64,000 bases of DNA, taken from positions 61,130 through 125,129 of the forward strand of contig DIBY01000015.1 in the NCBI GenBank assembly GCA_002415135.1. Reading direction: 5' to 3'. Origin of the DNA: Flavobacteriales bacterium UBA5040. Lineage in GTDB: Bacteria > Bacteroidota > Bacteroidia > Flavobacteriales > Weeksellaceae. Positions 1-8,358 of this stretch are shown here, one piece after another (position 1 is the stretch's first letter; each line of letters opens with the position of its first letter). The notes below the pieces were generated by a model that was not told the origin of the DNA, did no database searches, and saw nothing but the letters and a program-made list of their open reading frames with translations. Position numbers and translations under genes: made by a program.

Positions 1-270
1 CTGCACTTAATTTTGTTGATGTGTGTTTCGGCATTCTTAATCAATCAGATTTTAGCGACCAACGTATTTAAAATCACTAAACCAGTTACGACTGGATTGA
101 AGCTATTGTTGCTTGGTATTTTCTTAAATGAAGCGGTTTTAGGTTTGATGGGTATTTTCTCTATTAAATATATTTCAATTCCTTACACGCCGCAAATTCT
201 GTTGGCTGTATCATTATTGATGCTTGTTTCGTTAGGAATGATGCTTGTCAATCTAAAGAAGAAGGTGTAG
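1..270 (+). CDS. Partial hydrophobic membrane protein, 5' end outside the window
   Basis: The frame is open from the first base and ends at a TAG at 268-270, so this is the C-terminal ~89 residues of a longer gene. It shows about three hydrophobic segments and a short basic tail ending in KKKV, which points to an inner-membrane protein with a cytoplasmic C-terminus. I do not recognise the family. The first in-frame ATG is at 19, but nothing marks it as a true start. The gene runs towards the fasciclin gene on the opposite strand. Confidence 0.5.
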   Translation: MHLILLMCVSAFLINQILATNVFKITKPVTTGLKLLLLGIFLNEAVLGLMGIFSIKYISIPYTPQILLAVSLLMLVSLGMMLVNLKKKV

Positions 271-383
271 AAACTATTTATTAACCGGACCTTCTCTGCA
301 TTAAGTAAATATTGACCATTCTAGAAATCAATGTTTATGATCGTGATTTTCTCAAGTTATAACATCGCATTCAACCACAAAAA

Positions 384-412
384 AGCTTCCTGGAAATTAA
401 TCTCAGGAAGCT
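384..412 (-). terminator. Rho-independent terminator of the fasciclin gene
   Basis: Arms AGCTTCCTG (384-392) and CAGGAAGCT (404-412) form a perfect 9-bp stem. A run of A on the plus strand just left of it gives a U-tract for minus-strand transcripts. It lies 35 bp past the fasciclin stop codon. Confidence 0.8.
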
Positions 413-446
413 CACAAAACAACAATTTTAATCTATTATCGGTAAC

Positions 447-1010
447 CTAGTTCGGTAGGATCACACTGTCAACAACGTGTACAATTCCGTTTGCTGCCGG
501 AACTGATGCAAGGATATTGATGGTTCCATTAATAACTGGTTTTCCATCAACCATTTTAATACTGATAGGTGTCCCATCAACCATTCCTAAACTTTGTCCA
601 TCGGTTAAGTAATCTGTTTTGATCACCCCAACATAAGTATGATGGCCCAAAATATCATTCAGTTTATCTTTGTTTTCAGGCTTCATTAAATCATCTAAAG
701 CGCCAGCTGGAAGTTTAGCAAAAGCTTCATTGGTAGGAGCAAAAACGGTAAATGGACCTGCGTTACTGAGTGAAGTTGCCAATCCTGCAGCTTGTACTCC
801 TTTTACCAAAGTTGACAGATCTGGATTACTCACTGCCAATTTTACAATGTCTGGTGCACTGTCATTATCTACAACAGCTTCTTGTCCTCCTGTTGCTGCA
901 GGCTCGATACCAGCAGATTCTGTAGTGGTAGTTTCGCCAGCAGTTTCGGTTTTTGCACAAGAAGTGAAAGCAAGTGCTAACACCGCAAGGATCATGATTG
1001 ATTTTTTCAT
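447..1010 (-). CDS. Fasciclin (FAS1) domain lipoprotein
   Basis: The 187-residue protein begins with a lipoprotein signal ending in the lipobox FTSC (Cys18), so it is probably anchored to an envelope membrane. A Thr/Glu/Ala-rich linker (about 20-50) leads to one FAS1 domain (about 53-187), with the typical PFTVFAPTNEAFAKLP stretch and the C-terminal ILASVPAANGIVHVVDSVI stretch. FAS1 domains act in adhesion or protein contacts; the partner here is unknown. It is monocistronic with its own terminator. A palindromic motif shared with the nos promoter lies about 95 bp upstream, suggesting co-regulation with denitrification genes. The family assignment is secure; the role is inferred. Confidence 0.9.
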   Translation of the reverse strand: MKKSIMILAVLALAFTSCAKTETAGETTTTESAGIEPAATGGQEAVVDNDSAPDIVKLAVSNPDLSTLVKGVQAAGLATSLSNAGPFTVFAPTNEAFAKLPAGALDDLMKPENKDKLNDILGHHTYVGVIKTDYLTDGQSLGMVDGTPISIKMVDGKPVINGTINILASVPAANGIVHVVDSVILPN

Positions 1011-1104
1011 AGCTTTTATTTTATTTGTTAATTGTTTAAAATTCTTAGTGGATTACTGCCTTTTTAATCTGATATAAAATTAGGGTGAAAAGTTGTCAAA
1101 ACGC

Positions 1105-1120
1105 TATGACTGTAATCACA
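1105..1120. promoter_or_regulatory. FNR/CRP-like operator motif upstream of the fasciclin gene
   Basis: TATGA-CTGTAA-TCACA is an imperfect FNR/CRP-type half-site pair. Its 14-base stretch TATGACTGTAATCA is identical to the one at 7830-7843 ahead of the nos cluster. It sits about 95 bp upstream of the fasciclin start. Binding by an FNR/CRP-family regulator is an inference. Confidence 0.55.
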
Positions 1121-1176
1121 TATTAAACAATTAATTAGGTGAGTTTTATCACTTTTCTAAAAGCTTTTTAAAAGAC

Positions 1177-1944
1177 CTACAGATCTTTTTTATTGAACAT
1201 AATGAGTGACCATAAGAAAGGCACCATGGTCCATATTGCTAAAATAATAATTGAAATAACCATTCCGCCACCTGATCCAAATACCATTCGAAAAATCGCT
1301 CCAGCTTGTCCTAACATCGCTGCCACATCGAGCTGCAGCAGTACAAATATTCTGGACAGACCGATTGGATTAATTGCCGCTATGGTAGCCATAATTCCTT
1401 CGATAGGGTAATCTGCGAACTGGAACATTAAGACCAATAAAATTCCATCATAAATAATGGCGAAAAACATCCAGATGAAAATAGAAACACCAATTCCTTT
1501 CGCTCTGTCTCTGCTCGTAATGGCCGCCAACATGGCTAAAGAAGTAAAAATAATGGAAAGGAAAATTCCAGTTATCAACAAAGATGCACCAGTTTCGATG
1601 GAAGAATAGAGCAGGATCGGAATTCCACAACCTATTAAAAATGCAAATATTAAAGCGGTTGAAAGCCCTAAAAATAAATTAAACCAAACCTTGGCTCGTG
1701 GCACCGGCTGACTTAAAAGCAACTCGATAAACTGACTGCTGTTATAAACGTAAATGGTAGAAAAAATAATACTCACTAAAGGAACGACCAGTAAAACAAC
1801 ATTGAGTAAACTTAAAGTGGCTTTGGTGTAATTATTATCTAAGCCTAAAACCGACCAGGAGATAATGAAAAGTAAAATCGTATAAAGAATCACGATCTTA
1901 TTCTTTAAAATATCAAATAAAATAAAGCGTGCTATTTTGTTCAT
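1177..1944 (-). CDS. nosY: NosY-like ABC transporter permease
   Basis: This 255-residue membrane protein has about six hydrophobic segments spread over its length and matches the NosY/ABC-2 permease type. With NosF and NosD it forms the transporter complex that supports copper-site maturation of nitrous oxide reductase. The start ATG overlaps the stop of nosF by 4 bp (1941-1944), so translation is coupled. It is the last gene of the nos cluster. The family call rests on hydrophobicity, size and context more than on sharp motifs. Confidence 0.85.
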   Translation of the reverse strand: MNKIARFILFDILKNKIVILYTILLFIISWSVLGLDNNYTKATLSLLNVVLLVVPLVSIIFSTIYVYNSSQFIELLLSQPVPRAKVWFNLFLGLSTALIFAFLIGCGIPILLYSSIETGASLLITGIFLSIIFTSLAMLAAITSRDRAKGIGVSIFIWMFFAIIYDGILLVLMFQFADYPIEGIMATIAAINPIGLSRIFVLLQLDVAAMLGQAGAIFRMVFGSGGGMVISIIILAIWTMVPFLWSLIMFNKKDL

Positions 1945-2654
1945 TTTTTCATGGCTTTTAAAATAGAAATAATTCCGTCGGAAATTTTTTCAGTATTGGT
2001 TTCTTTTTTCAAATCTTCAACCGATTGATGCACCACGACTTTGCCTTCGTTCATAAAAACGATTTCGGTAATGATATCATCAAGCTCACTCAAAAGGTGA
2101 GAAGTAATGAGGATCAGTTTTCCTTTGTTTTTTTCTTTGATGATTTTATTTTTCAGAATTTCTGTCGCCAAAGGATCAAGTCCCGCGGTCGGCTCATCGA
2201 GAATAATAACTTTCGGATTGAAGAGAAAAGCAAGAACGGCGCTCACTTTCTGGGTTGTTCCTCCTGAAAGCGTTCGCATTTTTTTATCGTAAATATTTTC
2301 GAGTTCAAATGCTTCAAGAAGTTCGGTATCCAGATTATCGCCCGTGTTTTTTCGGGTATCTTTGATCATCTTGATGGTTTCCGCAATGGTCATATTTTCA
2401 GGATAGCGACCGATTTGTGGCATGTAGCCAATATTTTCGCGGTATTTATAATCTTCTTTTACGCTTTTGCCATCTACCAAAATATCGCCGTCTTCCACCA
2501 CATTTAATCCTAAGATGCATTTGATCATGGTTGTTTTGCCACAACCGTTCGGACCAATTAAAGCAATAGAATGTCCGTTCTGGAAGGATAAATTAACCTC
2601 GTTTAAGGCCGTAAATTTTTGGAATTTTTTGGTTAAATTTTGAATTTCAATCAT
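1941..2654 (-). CDS. nosF: NosF-like ABC transporter ATPase
   Basis: The ATP-binding subunit has Walker A GPNGCGKTT near residue 30, an ABC signature seen as LSGGTTQK, and Walker B VIILDEPTAGLD, all intact. I place the start at the ATG at 2654 (MIEIQNLTKKF), because ABC ATPases normally begin there; an in-frame ATG at 2690 would add 12 residues lacking family character. In the NosDFY complex it powers conformational coupling to periplasmic NosD during CuZ assembly. It is coupled to nosY and lies downstream of nosD. Confidence 0.9.
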   Translation of the reverse strand: MIEIQNLTKKFQKFTALNEVNLSFQNGHSIALIGPNGCGKTTMIKCILGLNVVEDGDILVDGKSVKEDYKYRENIGYMPQIGRYPENMTIAETIKMIKDTRKNTGDNLDTELLEAFELENIYDKKMRTLSGGTTQKVSAVLAFLFNPKVIILDEPTAGLDPLATEILKNKIIKEKNKGKLILITSHLLSELDDIITEIVFMNEGKVVVHQSVEDLKKETNTEKISDGIISILKAMKK

Positions 2655-2738
2655 ATTAATAAGATGTTTAGAGTCAACATCAACTTTCATTAAATTTTAA
2701 TTTTTTAAAACTTTGAGTACAATTTCTTGGATTGACGT

Positions 2739-3977
2739 TTAAATTTTGATCGGCTTCATTAATGGCTGATCATCCACAAAGCTTTCAGGCGTTAAACTTG
2801 GAATTACTTTTTCGGTACGATCCAACATATCGACTAAGAAACTTCTGAAAAGCAACATCACCGATGCATTTTGTTCGACAAGAACAGAGTAAAGACTCAA
2901 CGGATGAAAAGGAACGTCGCCGATCTTATCTTTATCAAGATCATAACCTTCATATTTATCCCAATAGTTAAAGCGGAATTCATTCATAACGACGGAGCCG
3001 TTGGTGCTGACATCAAAAGTATTATTAACAAAATTATTTCTCATTAATTTGTTCTCCATGCAATTAGAATTGATCTTGATTGCCCAGCCGTTATTTTCAA
3101 ATTGATTATTGTAGAAGTCAATCCTGGTCGCACCGTCGGCAAAGATGGCGGTCGTATTATTTTGAAACGTGTTTCCCCTGATCTTACTGTACGAAATTTC
3201 TTTTAGTAAAAGTCCGAAAACACTGTCGCCCCAATTGTTGATGAATTTATTGTCATACATGCTGACATTCATGGCGTACATTACCGCCACGCCAGCTTCA
3301 TTATTATCAAATACATTTCCAGTGTAAACGCTGTCGTTGGAAAACATAAAGTGTAAACCATAGCGAAGATTGTGGCGGGAAAGGTTGTGGAAAACAAAAC
3401 ACTTGGAATTTTTTTCCAGATAAATTCCGTCTTTATGTCCGCTGATGTAATTGTTTTTTACCCAAATCTCCCGACTTCCTAAAAGGTGAATACCGTCTCC
3501 GATATTTTCCTCGGAAGTTCCGCGATTGGTGGTGATTTTATTGTTGCTGATTAAAACCCGTAGACCTCTTTGAACATAAATTCCGAAATGATTATTTTCA
3601 AAAATATTATTATCAATGACAGAATCGGCGCTGGTGTAAATGTGTACTGCAGCGACACTTCGGATTTCATCTCTGCCACTGTTGATCAATTTAAAACCTT
3701 TTAAAACAATGTTATCTGCATTGAAGGTGATGATTTCCCCATCCATGTTGCCATCGATAACGGGTCGGTCAATTCCTATCAAAGTAACCGATTGATGAAG
3801 ATCGATGGTTCCTTCGATATAATGTCCTTTCTGAACAAAAATAGTATCGCCGCTTTGTGCTGCGGCGATAGCTGATTTTATAGTTTTATACTGTTCATTT
3901 TTACCAACTTTAAAAACTGCGGAGAACGCAAAAATCGGTAAAATTAATAATAGAAAGTTGAATGTTTTGTTTTTCAT
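2739..3977 (-). CDS. nosD: NosD-like periplasmic copper-site maturation protein
   Basis: The 412-residue protein has an N-terminal signal peptide followed by a right-handed beta-helix of CASH/PbH1-type repeats. Recurrent Asn-rich turns of the type IxxNxFxNN are visible from about residue 90 to 320. NosD is the periplasmic part of the NosDFY machine that delivers copper or sulfur for the CuZ cluster of NosZ. It lies 43 bp after nosL and 84 bp before nosF in one gene line. Length and repeats fit the family. Confidence 0.92.
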   Translation of the reverse strand: MKNKTFNFLLLILPIFAFSAVFKVGKNEQYKTIKSAIAAAQSGDTIFVQKGHYIEGTIDLHQSVTLIGIDRPVIDGNMDGEIITFNADNIVLKGFKLINSGRDEIRSVAAVHIYTSADSVIDNNIFENNHFGIYVQRGLRVLISNNKITTNRGTSEENIGDGIHLLGSREIWVKNNYISGHKDGIYLEKNSKCFVFHNLSRHNLRYGLHFMFSNDSVYTGNVFDNNEAGVAVMYAMNVSMYDNKFINNWGDSVFGLLLKEISYSKIRGNTFQNNTTAIFADGATRIDFYNNQFENNGWAIKINSNCMENKLMRNNFVNNTFDVSTNGSVVMNEFRFNYWDKYEGYDLDKDKIGDVPFHPLSLYSVLVEQNASVMLLFRSFLVDMLDRTEKVIPSLTPESFVDDQPLMKPIKI

Positions 3978-4020
3978 ATTTCATACTCACTGCAAGTTAA
4001 ACTTGCAAGTTTGCACCCTA

Positions 4021-4431
4021 TTATTGAGTTAAGGTTGCCTGTAATTCTGTAGCTGCTTTTTCAGCTGCAGCTTTATCTTGATAAGCCTGCGTATTGCCGC
4101 CCATTGGACTTTTAATATCGCCACCTTTAATGAAAGTAGCGGTATTGCTTTCAATGAATTTTCCAGTTGGGAAATCTGCAACATATTTTTTCGCATTAGC
4201 AGTCGTCTCTGTGTTAGAAACTTCGTAATCGTTCAAGCAACTGATGTCATCAAATTTATAAAGCCTGCCTTTTTCAGTAATTAATTGAGTGGCATATTTT
4301 GGCTCAGAAATGGTCATTTTACAATTATCACATTGGTCTTTGCCGACATTAATTTCTTGCGGTCCCGTTTCAGAACACGCCGCTAAAAAAACCATACTGC
4401 TCGCCAATAATAATTTGCTAAATAATCTCAT
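4021..4431 (-). CDS. nosL: NosL copper-chaperone lipoprotein
   Basis: The 136-residue protein starts with a lipoprotein signal ending in LAAC. It then carries the NosL motif CDNCKM (near residue 34), whose Cys-x2-Cys-Lys-Met residues bind Cu(I). NosL is a membrane-anchored copper donor for NosZ assembly. The C-terminal part has the conserved GGxxSPMG-like stretch (GGDIKSPMGGN). It sits between the small membrane gene and nosD. Length and motifs are typical. Confidence 0.93.
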   Translation of the reverse strand: MRLFSKLLLASSMVFLAACSETGPQEINVGKDQCDNCKMTISEPKYATQLITEKGRLYKFDDISCLNDYEVSNTETTANAKKYVADFPTGKFIESNTATFIKGGDIKSPMGGNTQAYQDKAAAEKAATELQATLTQ

Positions 4432-4463
4432 AATTCTATTTTTAATTTTTATTAAATGGAATT

Positions 4464-5051
4464 TTAAACCGCTTTTTTAGCTCTTTTAAATTCCATAAAC
4501 GCTAAGATAATCAAAATAACTCCGGTAGCAATCATAATTGCACCACCAACATTGGGATAAGACCATACTTCAAAGTTAAGTAACTGTTTGTAACCGATCA
4601 ATGGAGGTTGATAAGTCATACCCGGAACAATAATCGCCGCATGAGGGTTAAGGTTGTGACCGTAGTCGTATAGCCATCTCCAGAAATCAAATACGAATCC
4701 TACACCGAAGAGTAAGAAAATACCAGTGAGAACGTAAAGAATTTTTCTACTGTTAACAAAGGCAGCCAGGAAACACATGGCAGCAAAAAAGGCCAGTGCG
4801 TAAGGCAAGATTTTAAATTCCCAGAACTCATCGGCGTGAATTTCTTTCATTCCGATATAATGGTTCAGTCCGTTGATGATTTCATATTCGCCCGAAACCT
4901 TATCAGCATGAATGTACATTGCTAATCCTTCGGGATATTGCGGAGCATTAAGGAAAATAGACCAGATAGGTACAAAAATAGCTACTACCAATGAGATTCC
5001 TAAAATGATCAGGAGAATTTTACTCCATTTATGTAATGTGTTTGTTTTCAT
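4464..5051 (-). CDS. Four-helix membrane protein of the nos cluster (NosB-like position)
   Basis: This 195-residue protein has about four transmembrane segments: an N-terminal one followed by a long external loop, and three in the C-terminal half. I choose the ATG at 5051 (MKTNTLHKW) over an in-frame ATG at 5132, which would add 27 unlikely residues. Clade II nos clusters usually carry a membrane gene of unknown function, called nosB, directly after nosZ; this gene occupies that position, but I could not align it to NosB. It may help electron transfer or NosZ maturation. Confidence 0.75.
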   Translation of the reverse strand: MKTNTLHKWSKILLIILGISLVVAIFVPIWSIFLNAPQYPEGLAMYIHADKVSGEYEIINGLNHYIGMKEIHADEFWEFKILPYALAFFAAMCFLAAFVNSRKILYVLTGIFLLFGVGFVFDFWRWLYDYGHNLNPHAAIIVPGMTYQPPLIGYKQLLNFEVWSYPNVGGAIMIATGVILIILAFMEFKRAKKAV

Positions 5052-5165
5052 TTGAATTTTTTTTAAGGTGCTTCTTTCTTTAATGATTAATAGAGTAAAG
5101 TTAGTCACTTTAATGTTTTTCCAATGTAACATTTGTTACAAAATGACATCAATCATAAAAAGAAA

Positions 5166-5188
5166 AAAGGGCAGTAAAACTGCCCTTT
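5166..5188 (-). terminator. Terminator or attenuator directly after nosZ
   Basis: Arms AAAGGGCAGT (5166-5175) and ACTGCCCTTT (5179-5188) form a perfect 10-bp hairpin with a 3-nt loop. The A-rich plus strand to its left gives a strong U-tract for minus-strand RNA. It lies 13 bp after the nosZ stop and before the maturation genes, so it may keep nosZ mRNA more abundant than the downstream transcript. Confidence 0.75.
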
Positions 5189-5201
5189 ATGTTATGAAAA
5201 T

Positions 5202-7196
5202 TTATTTCGTTTCACCTTGTTTTACCGGGCTTTGCGCGTTGTCCTTTTTGTTATTCAATGAATAGATCAAAGGAGTGTTGCTGCCTGCTGGTGATACTCT
5301 TACATATCCCTGCATCTCTTGGTGTAATGCAGAACAGAAGTCTGTACAATACATTGGGTACATTCCTGGTTTCAGTGGAACCCATTTCAAAGTACTGGTT
5401 TCACCTGGCATGATAAGAAGCTCAGCATTTTGTGCGCCTTTCACTGCAAATCCGTGAGGTACATCCCAATCTTGCTCTAGGTTAGTTACGTGGAAGTAAA
5501 CTTCGTCGCCAACTCGTACTCCTTCAATGTTATCTGGAGCAAAGTGAGATCGGATGGAAGTCATATAAACATGAACTTTATTTCCTTCTCTAACGACTTT
5601 GCTTTCACCTTCACCTCGAGTTACGTAAGGGTGTTTGTTTTCTTCTAATTTATAGAATTTCACCTGGTTTTTAGTAAATATTTCCGCAGGTCCTGCCTGT
5701 GCATAATGTGGCTCACCAATCGTAGGGAAATCTAAAAGCAGTTTCATTTTATCTCCACTGATGTCAAATAATTGGGCAGATTGCGCCAATTCCGGACCAG
5801 TTGGTAAATATCTGTCTTTAGTAATTTTGTTATACGCTACTAAATATTTTCCGTATGGTTTAGCAGTGTCTCCACCTACAACCATCAAGTGACCTGTAGA
5901 ATAGAAAGTAGGTTGTCTGTCTAAAACTTTACAAGTTTTGATGTCCCATTTCACGATTTCCGAAGAAACGAACATAGATGTATACGCATTTCCTTTTCCA
6001 TCAAACTCAGTATGGAGTGGTCCTAAACCTGGTTTTTGAACTTCACCGTGTAATACTGATTCATATTTAAGAATTGGAATTCCATCAAATTCACCTGAGA
6101 AATCTTTCTTTTCAATCGCTTTCATCAATTTGTCAAAACTAAATACAGGAATCAAAGCTGCTAATTTTCCAGATCCAATAATGTATTCTCCTGTTGGGTC
6201 GATATCACAACCGTGTGGAGATTTTGGACAAGGAATTAAATAACAGATGTCTTTTAATTCTTTTGCAGAAAGTACAGATACTTCTTTTAAGATTTCAGAT
6301 TTTGCCATGTGCGTAGATTCATCCCAAGTATTATGAGCATATTCTACGGCCATTTTTTTAGCTTTACCTGCTTTCAAATACTCTTCAGCTTTTTTCCAGT
6401 TCACTGCCATGATAAAATCTTTCTCATTCTGAGAAGCATTCACTTCAAGAAGTGTGTTTGCCTGTTCTGAGTTGTAGCAAGAGAAGAAGAACCAACCGTG
6501 AGATTTACCTTTACCTGCATGTGACAAGTCAAAGTTAAATCCTGGTGCTTCAATTTGGAACGTAATGTCCATTTTACCATCATCTTTACCAATTCCAATG
6601 AAAGATAAATAACCTTTAAAGTTTTCTTTGAAAGACTCAATTGGTACGTCACCTTCACCGTCCACAGGTACAGCGAAACGGGTTCCTGCTACTACATATT
6701 CTGTGTTTTCAGTAAGGAATGGAGAGGAGTGATTTCCGGCAGAGTTAGGAATTTCTAAGATCTCCGTTGTTTTGAAGGTTTTCAAATCAATTTTCGCAAC
6801 CCTTGGCGTATTATTCGCGTTGGCAAATAAATATCTACCATCAATTTCTCCTTTGGTTTGTGATAAAGCAAGGTGATGCTGATCATCCCATGGTACGAAT
6901 CCGTGAGAAGTTTCTAGCATTGGTTTTGTTTCCTCACTAAAACCGTAACCATTTTCAGGGTGTACAGAAAATACAGGAACGATTTTTAAAGTTCTACCAC
7001 TTGGCAGTCCAACCACACTAATTTGTCCGTTGAAACCACCGCTGACAAAGTTATAAACCTCATCGTGCTTGCCTGGAGCAACGTACACTTTCTCTGCTGC
7101 ATCACCCGAAACAGCAGTCTGAGTGCCCTTGGGTTTACATGCAACAATACTCACCGCAGCAAAAGCTGCGAGTCCAATTTTCTTGTAAGTTTTCAT
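5202..7196 (-). CDS. nosZ: Nitrous oxide reductase, Sec-type (clade II-like)
   Basis: NosZ reduces N2O to N2 in the periplasm using a CuZ cluster and a CuA centre. The 664-residue protein has a Sec-type signal that ends in a lipobox (SIVAC, Cys20) and lacks a twin-arginine motif, as in clade II enzymes. The seven-bladed propeller region carries His-rich motifs such as SPHGCDIDPTGE and GPLHTEFDGKG. The C-terminal cupredoxin has the CuA ligands in CTDFCSALHQEM (Cys617, Cys621, His625, Met628), followed by a polar tail of about 30 residues. A cytochrome c gene precedes it and the maturation genes follow it. Confidence 0.97.
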   Translation of the reverse strand: MKTYKKIGLAAFAAVSIVACKPKGTQTAVSGDAAEKVYVAPGKHDEVYNFVSGGFNGQISVVGLPSGRTLKIVPVFSVHPENGYGFSEETKPMLETSHGFVPWDDQHHLALSQTKGEIDGRYLFANANNTPRVAKIDLKTFKTTEILEIPNSAGNHSSPFLTENTEYVVAGTRFAVPVDGEGDVPIESFKENFKGYLSFIGIGKDDGKMDITFQIEAPGFNFDLSHAGKGKSHGWFFFSCYNSEQANTLLEVNASQNEKDFIMAVNWKKAEEYLKAGKAKKMAVEYAHNTWDESTHMAKSEILKEVSVLSAKELKDICYLIPCPKSPHGCDIDPTGEYIIGSGKLAALIPVFSFDKLMKAIEKKDFSGEFDGIPILKYESVLHGEVQKPGLGPLHTEFDGKGNAYTSMFVSSEIVKWDIKTCKVLDRQPTFYSTGHLMVVGGDTAKPYGKYLVAYNKITKDRYLPTGPELAQSAQLFDISGDKMKLLLDFPTIGEPHYAQAGPAEIFTKNQVKFYKLEENKHPYVTRGEGESKVVREGNKVHVYMTSIRSHFAPDNIEGVRVGDEVYFHVTNLEQDWDVPHGFAVKGAQNAELLIMPGETSTLKWVPLKPGMYPMYCTDFCSALHQEMQGYVRVSPAGSNTPLIYSLNNKKDNAQSPVKQGETK

Positions 7197-7235
7197 ATAT
7201 TATTGATTAATTCTTTCGGAATAGAAAGGATAAAG

Positions 7236-7274
7236 AAATGAATGGTAAATTAAAATAACATCTACCATTCATTT
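7236..7274 (-). other. 12-bp inverted repeat between cytochrome c and nosZ genes
   Basis: Arms AAATGAATGGTA (7236-7247) and TACCATTCATTT (7263-7274) are perfectly complementary with a 15-nt loop. The site spans the stretch from the cytochrome c 3' end towards the nosZ leader. There is no clear U-tract for the minus strand, so an mRNA-stabilising or processing hairpin is more likely than a terminator. Confidence 0.5.
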
Positions 7275-7283
7275 AGTAGGTCA

Positions 7284-7778
7284 TTATTTCGCGCCGTCGA
7301 TTTCTCTCATGTATTCAAGAACTTCTCTAGCCTCAGTATCATTAAGTCCTTGATTTGGCATTCTAACCAAACATAGCTCCAATTGTTTTTGTAATTCTGG
7401 ATCTACGTCGATCATTGGGTCTGGATTAGAGATAAAGTTCATGATCCACGCTGGTGTTTGTCTTTTAGTAACACCTAACCAACCTGGTCCTACCAATCTT
7501 TCGTCGGTTGTTTTGTGACAAGAAGTACATTTAACTTCAGCAAGACCTTTACCTGCTGCAGCCATTGCTGGATCAAATTTAGATACATCAACATTTTCAT
7601 GTTTCCCAAGACCTCTGTTTGGATCGTAGCTAGCTGCATCTGCTCCAGCGGTGCTTTCGTCTGCTGTAGCAGTTGCGTCAGTTGATCCTGAAGGGATTGA
7701 ATCAGTTTGTTTGTCACCACCGCATGAGAATAAAGCGAAGGTCAATGTTGCAAGTGCAATAGTTTTTAATAGTTTCAT
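7284..7778 (-). CDS. Cytochrome c lipoprotein, first gene of the nos cluster
   Basis: This is a monohaem cytochrome c of 164 residues. It has a lipoprotein signal ending in LFSC, an acidic Ser/Thr/Ala linker, a haem-attachment site CTSCHK, and a downstream Met (in RMPNQGL) as likely sixth ligand. The ATG at 7778 (MKLLKTIAL) is chosen because it opens a normal lipoprotein signal; the in-frame ATG at 7850 lies inside the promoter palindromes. It probably donates electrons to NosZ, replacing the NosR route, since no nosR is present. It leads the operon. Confidence 0.9.
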   Translation of the reverse strand: MKLLKTIALATLTFALFSCGGDKQTDSIPSGSTDATATADESTAGADAASYDPNRGLGKHENVDVSKFDPAMAAAGKGLAEVKCTSCHKTTDERLVGPGWLGVTKRQTPAWIMNFISNPDPMIDVDPELQKQLELCLVRMPNQGLNDTEAREVLEYMREIDGAK

Positions 7779-7829
7779 TTTATTGATTTTTTGTATGCTC
7801 AAAAGTACTAACGTTTGATTGATTCTCGT

Positions 7830-7845
7830 TATGACTGTAATCATA
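7830..7845. promoter_or_regulatory. Palindromic FNR/CRP-like operator in the nos divergent promoter
   Basis: TATGA-CTGTAA-TCATA has perfect 5-bp palindromic arms around a 6-bp spacer, the geometry of FNR/CRP-family sites. It lies 52 bp upstream of the cytochrome c start on the minus strand and 70 bp upstream of the divergent cytochrome gene. A near copy precedes the fasciclin gene. Confidence 0.6.
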
Positions 7846-7847
7846 TA

Positions 7848-7868
7848 CACGATATGATAATTATCGTG
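7848..7868. promoter_or_regulatory. Second inverted repeat in the nos divergent promoter
   Basis: Arms CACGATA (7848-7854) and TATCGTG (7862-7868) are perfect complements separated by 7 bp. The position next to the FNR-like site and between divergent genes suggests a second operator; the regulator is unknown. Confidence 0.4.
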
Positions 7869-7914
7869 AAATTTGTGCTACGGAATTTTAACTATTATAT
7901 AAATTATAAAACGA

Positions 7915-8304
7915 ATGAAAAAGTATCTAATGATCTGCGGAATGGTCGCGACGCTAGTAGCATGTAATAAGAAAGAAACAAATCCTGATATGGATAGTAA
8001 TGTTATGCTGGAAGAGCCCGTGGTGAAAACTGTAGATTCTGCCGCGGCAGGTAAACATGAAGGTTTAGCACTTATAGAAGGAGCTGACTGTTTAACTTGT
8101 CATAAAATGGATGTAAGAGTTGTAGGACCATCTTATCAGGAGGTAGCTGACAAATATACAGCAGGAGATCTTGATATGCTTGCAAGTAAAATTATTGAGG
8201 GAGGAAAAGGTAACTGGGGTGAAATCCCGATGACGCCACACGCCGGAATGAGTAAAGAAAATGCAAAAAAGATGGTAGAGTATATTATGACTCTCAAAAA
8301 ATAA
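7915..8304 (+). CDS. Small cytochrome c lipoprotein
   Basis: The 129-residue protein has a lipoprotein signal (lipobox VAC), a short acidic linker, and one class I cytochrome c domain with haem site CLTCHK and the downstream Met in IPMTPHAGM as axial ligand. It resembles cytochrome c551/c552-type small electron carriers (for example GGKGNWGEIPMTPH). It is divergent from the nos cluster and shares its palindromic promoter region, so it may also feed NosZ or another terminal reductase. It ends at its own terminator. Confidence 0.9.
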   Translation: MKKYLMICGMVATLVACNKKETNPDMDSNVMLEEPVVKTVDSAAAGKHEGLALIEGADCLTCHKMDVRVVGPSYQEVADKYTAGDLDMLASKIIEGGKGNWGEIPMTPHAGMSKENAKKMVEYIMTLKK

Positions 8305-8327
8305 TCAACATTTTATTTTAAAAATTA

Positions 8328-8358
8328 AAGACATCTTATCTATAGGATGTCTTTTTTT
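8328..8358 (+). terminator. Terminator of the small cytochrome c gene
   Basis: Arms AAAGACATC (8328-8336) and GATGTCTTT (8346-8354) form a 9-bp stem followed by a T-run. Confidence 0.85.

Noticed and set aside
670..1077. Open frame on the plus strand opposite the fasciclin gene
   Set aside because: It is the antisense shadow of a clear lipoprotein gene and has no protein-like features of its own.
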